From Rossellomorea aquimaris (GTDB lineage: Bacteria > Bacillota > Bacilli > Bacillales > Bacillaceae_B): DNA of 64,000 nt. This document shows positions 63,991 to 64,000 of the stretch, piece after piece (the first letter of the stretch is position 1; the number at the start of each line of letters is the position of its first letter). Below the pieces are notes generated by a model. It did no database searches. It was not told where the DNA came from and saw only the letters and a program-made list of their open reading frames with translations. Position numbers and translations under genes: made by a program. The DNA is taken from contig NZ_VTEX01000005.1 in NCBI RefSeq assembly GCF_008180865.1, positions 310,001-374,000 on the forward strand. The letters run 5' to 3'.

Positions 63991-64000
63991 CGGGTCTGGT

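Overview
The window is a stretch of low-GC Firmicute chromosome, almost certainly from an endospore-forming Bacillaceae. Gene order follows the Bacillus subtilis ytxK to trmB region closely: ytxK, tpx, ytfJ, ytfI, yteJ, sppA, nadK2, ytcJ, ytcI, sspA, thiI-nifZ, braB, ezrA, hisJ, refZ, ytsP, dgcP, rpsD, tyrS, acsA/acuABC, motPS, ccpA, aroA, ytxGHJ, murC, sftA, ytpR-Q-P, ytoQ, ytoP, ytzB, ytnP, trmB. Sporulation genes (a small acid-soluble spore protein, YtfJ, RefZ) and bacillithiol-type redox genes support this. It is not B. subtilis itself. Extra genes are inserted (rarD, a methionine gamma-lyase, a PBP1A-type penicillin-binding protein, a long FtsA-like protein, a PTS-IIC-like membrane protein, a peptide transporter, a DUF84 nucleotidase), and the intergenic gaps carry repeats unlike those I know from B. 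subtilis. No tRNA, rRNA, phage, transposase or CRISPR array was found.

Layout. 1-8.1 kb: methyltransferase ytxK (partial), thiol peroxidase, the ytfI-ytfJ and sppA-yteJ pairs, NAD kinase, RarD permease, YtcJ-like amidohydrolase. 8.1-14.3 kb: repeat-rich gaps around acyl-CoA synthetase ytcI and sspA, then the nifZ-thiI sulfur-transfer pair. 14.6-24.7 kb: braB, ezrA, hisJ, refZ, fRMsr (ytsP), megL, dgcP and an unknown membrane-anchored protein. 24.8-31 kb: rpsD with a structured leader, tyrS with a T-box, a PBP1A. 31.2-38.8 kb: acsA divergent from acuABC (acetyl-CoA synthetase and its acetylation control, with a candidate cre site between them), then motPS and ccpA. 39.3-46.4 kb: aroA, the FtsA-like protein, the YtxH/YtxJ/YtxG stress group with a good SigB-type promoter, an M29 aminopeptidase. 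46.4-54.9 kb: murC, an unknown gene, nicotinate phosphoribosyltransferase, sftA, ytpR-ytpQ, ytpP and the IIC-like protein. 56.5-63.8 kb: a lipoprotein, ytoQ, a peptide transporter, a Cys/Arg/Asp-rich miniprotein, DUF84, ytoP, ytzB, ytnP, trmB.

The most unusual content is intergenic, and two kinds stand out. First, six gaps each hold a cluster of three to nine short repeats whose starts are spaced 20 or 21 bp apart, i.e. two DNA helical turns. Each cluster uses its own core word (ATTGCGTC, TTGTGCC, TTGTTGTGCC, TTTATGA, TTTATCTGCC, TTTCGCCG), so the architecture is conserved while the sequence is not. Four of the six lie between converging genes. Second, there are long palindromic elements (here called P-elements, in at least four arm-variants) and a ~125-bp hairpin element (H-element). 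H-element stems differ between copies but stay complementary. H-elements occur in tandem and also nested inside P-elements at the shared word AGCTGGACA. Neither kind is explained by a gene or a transposase in the window.
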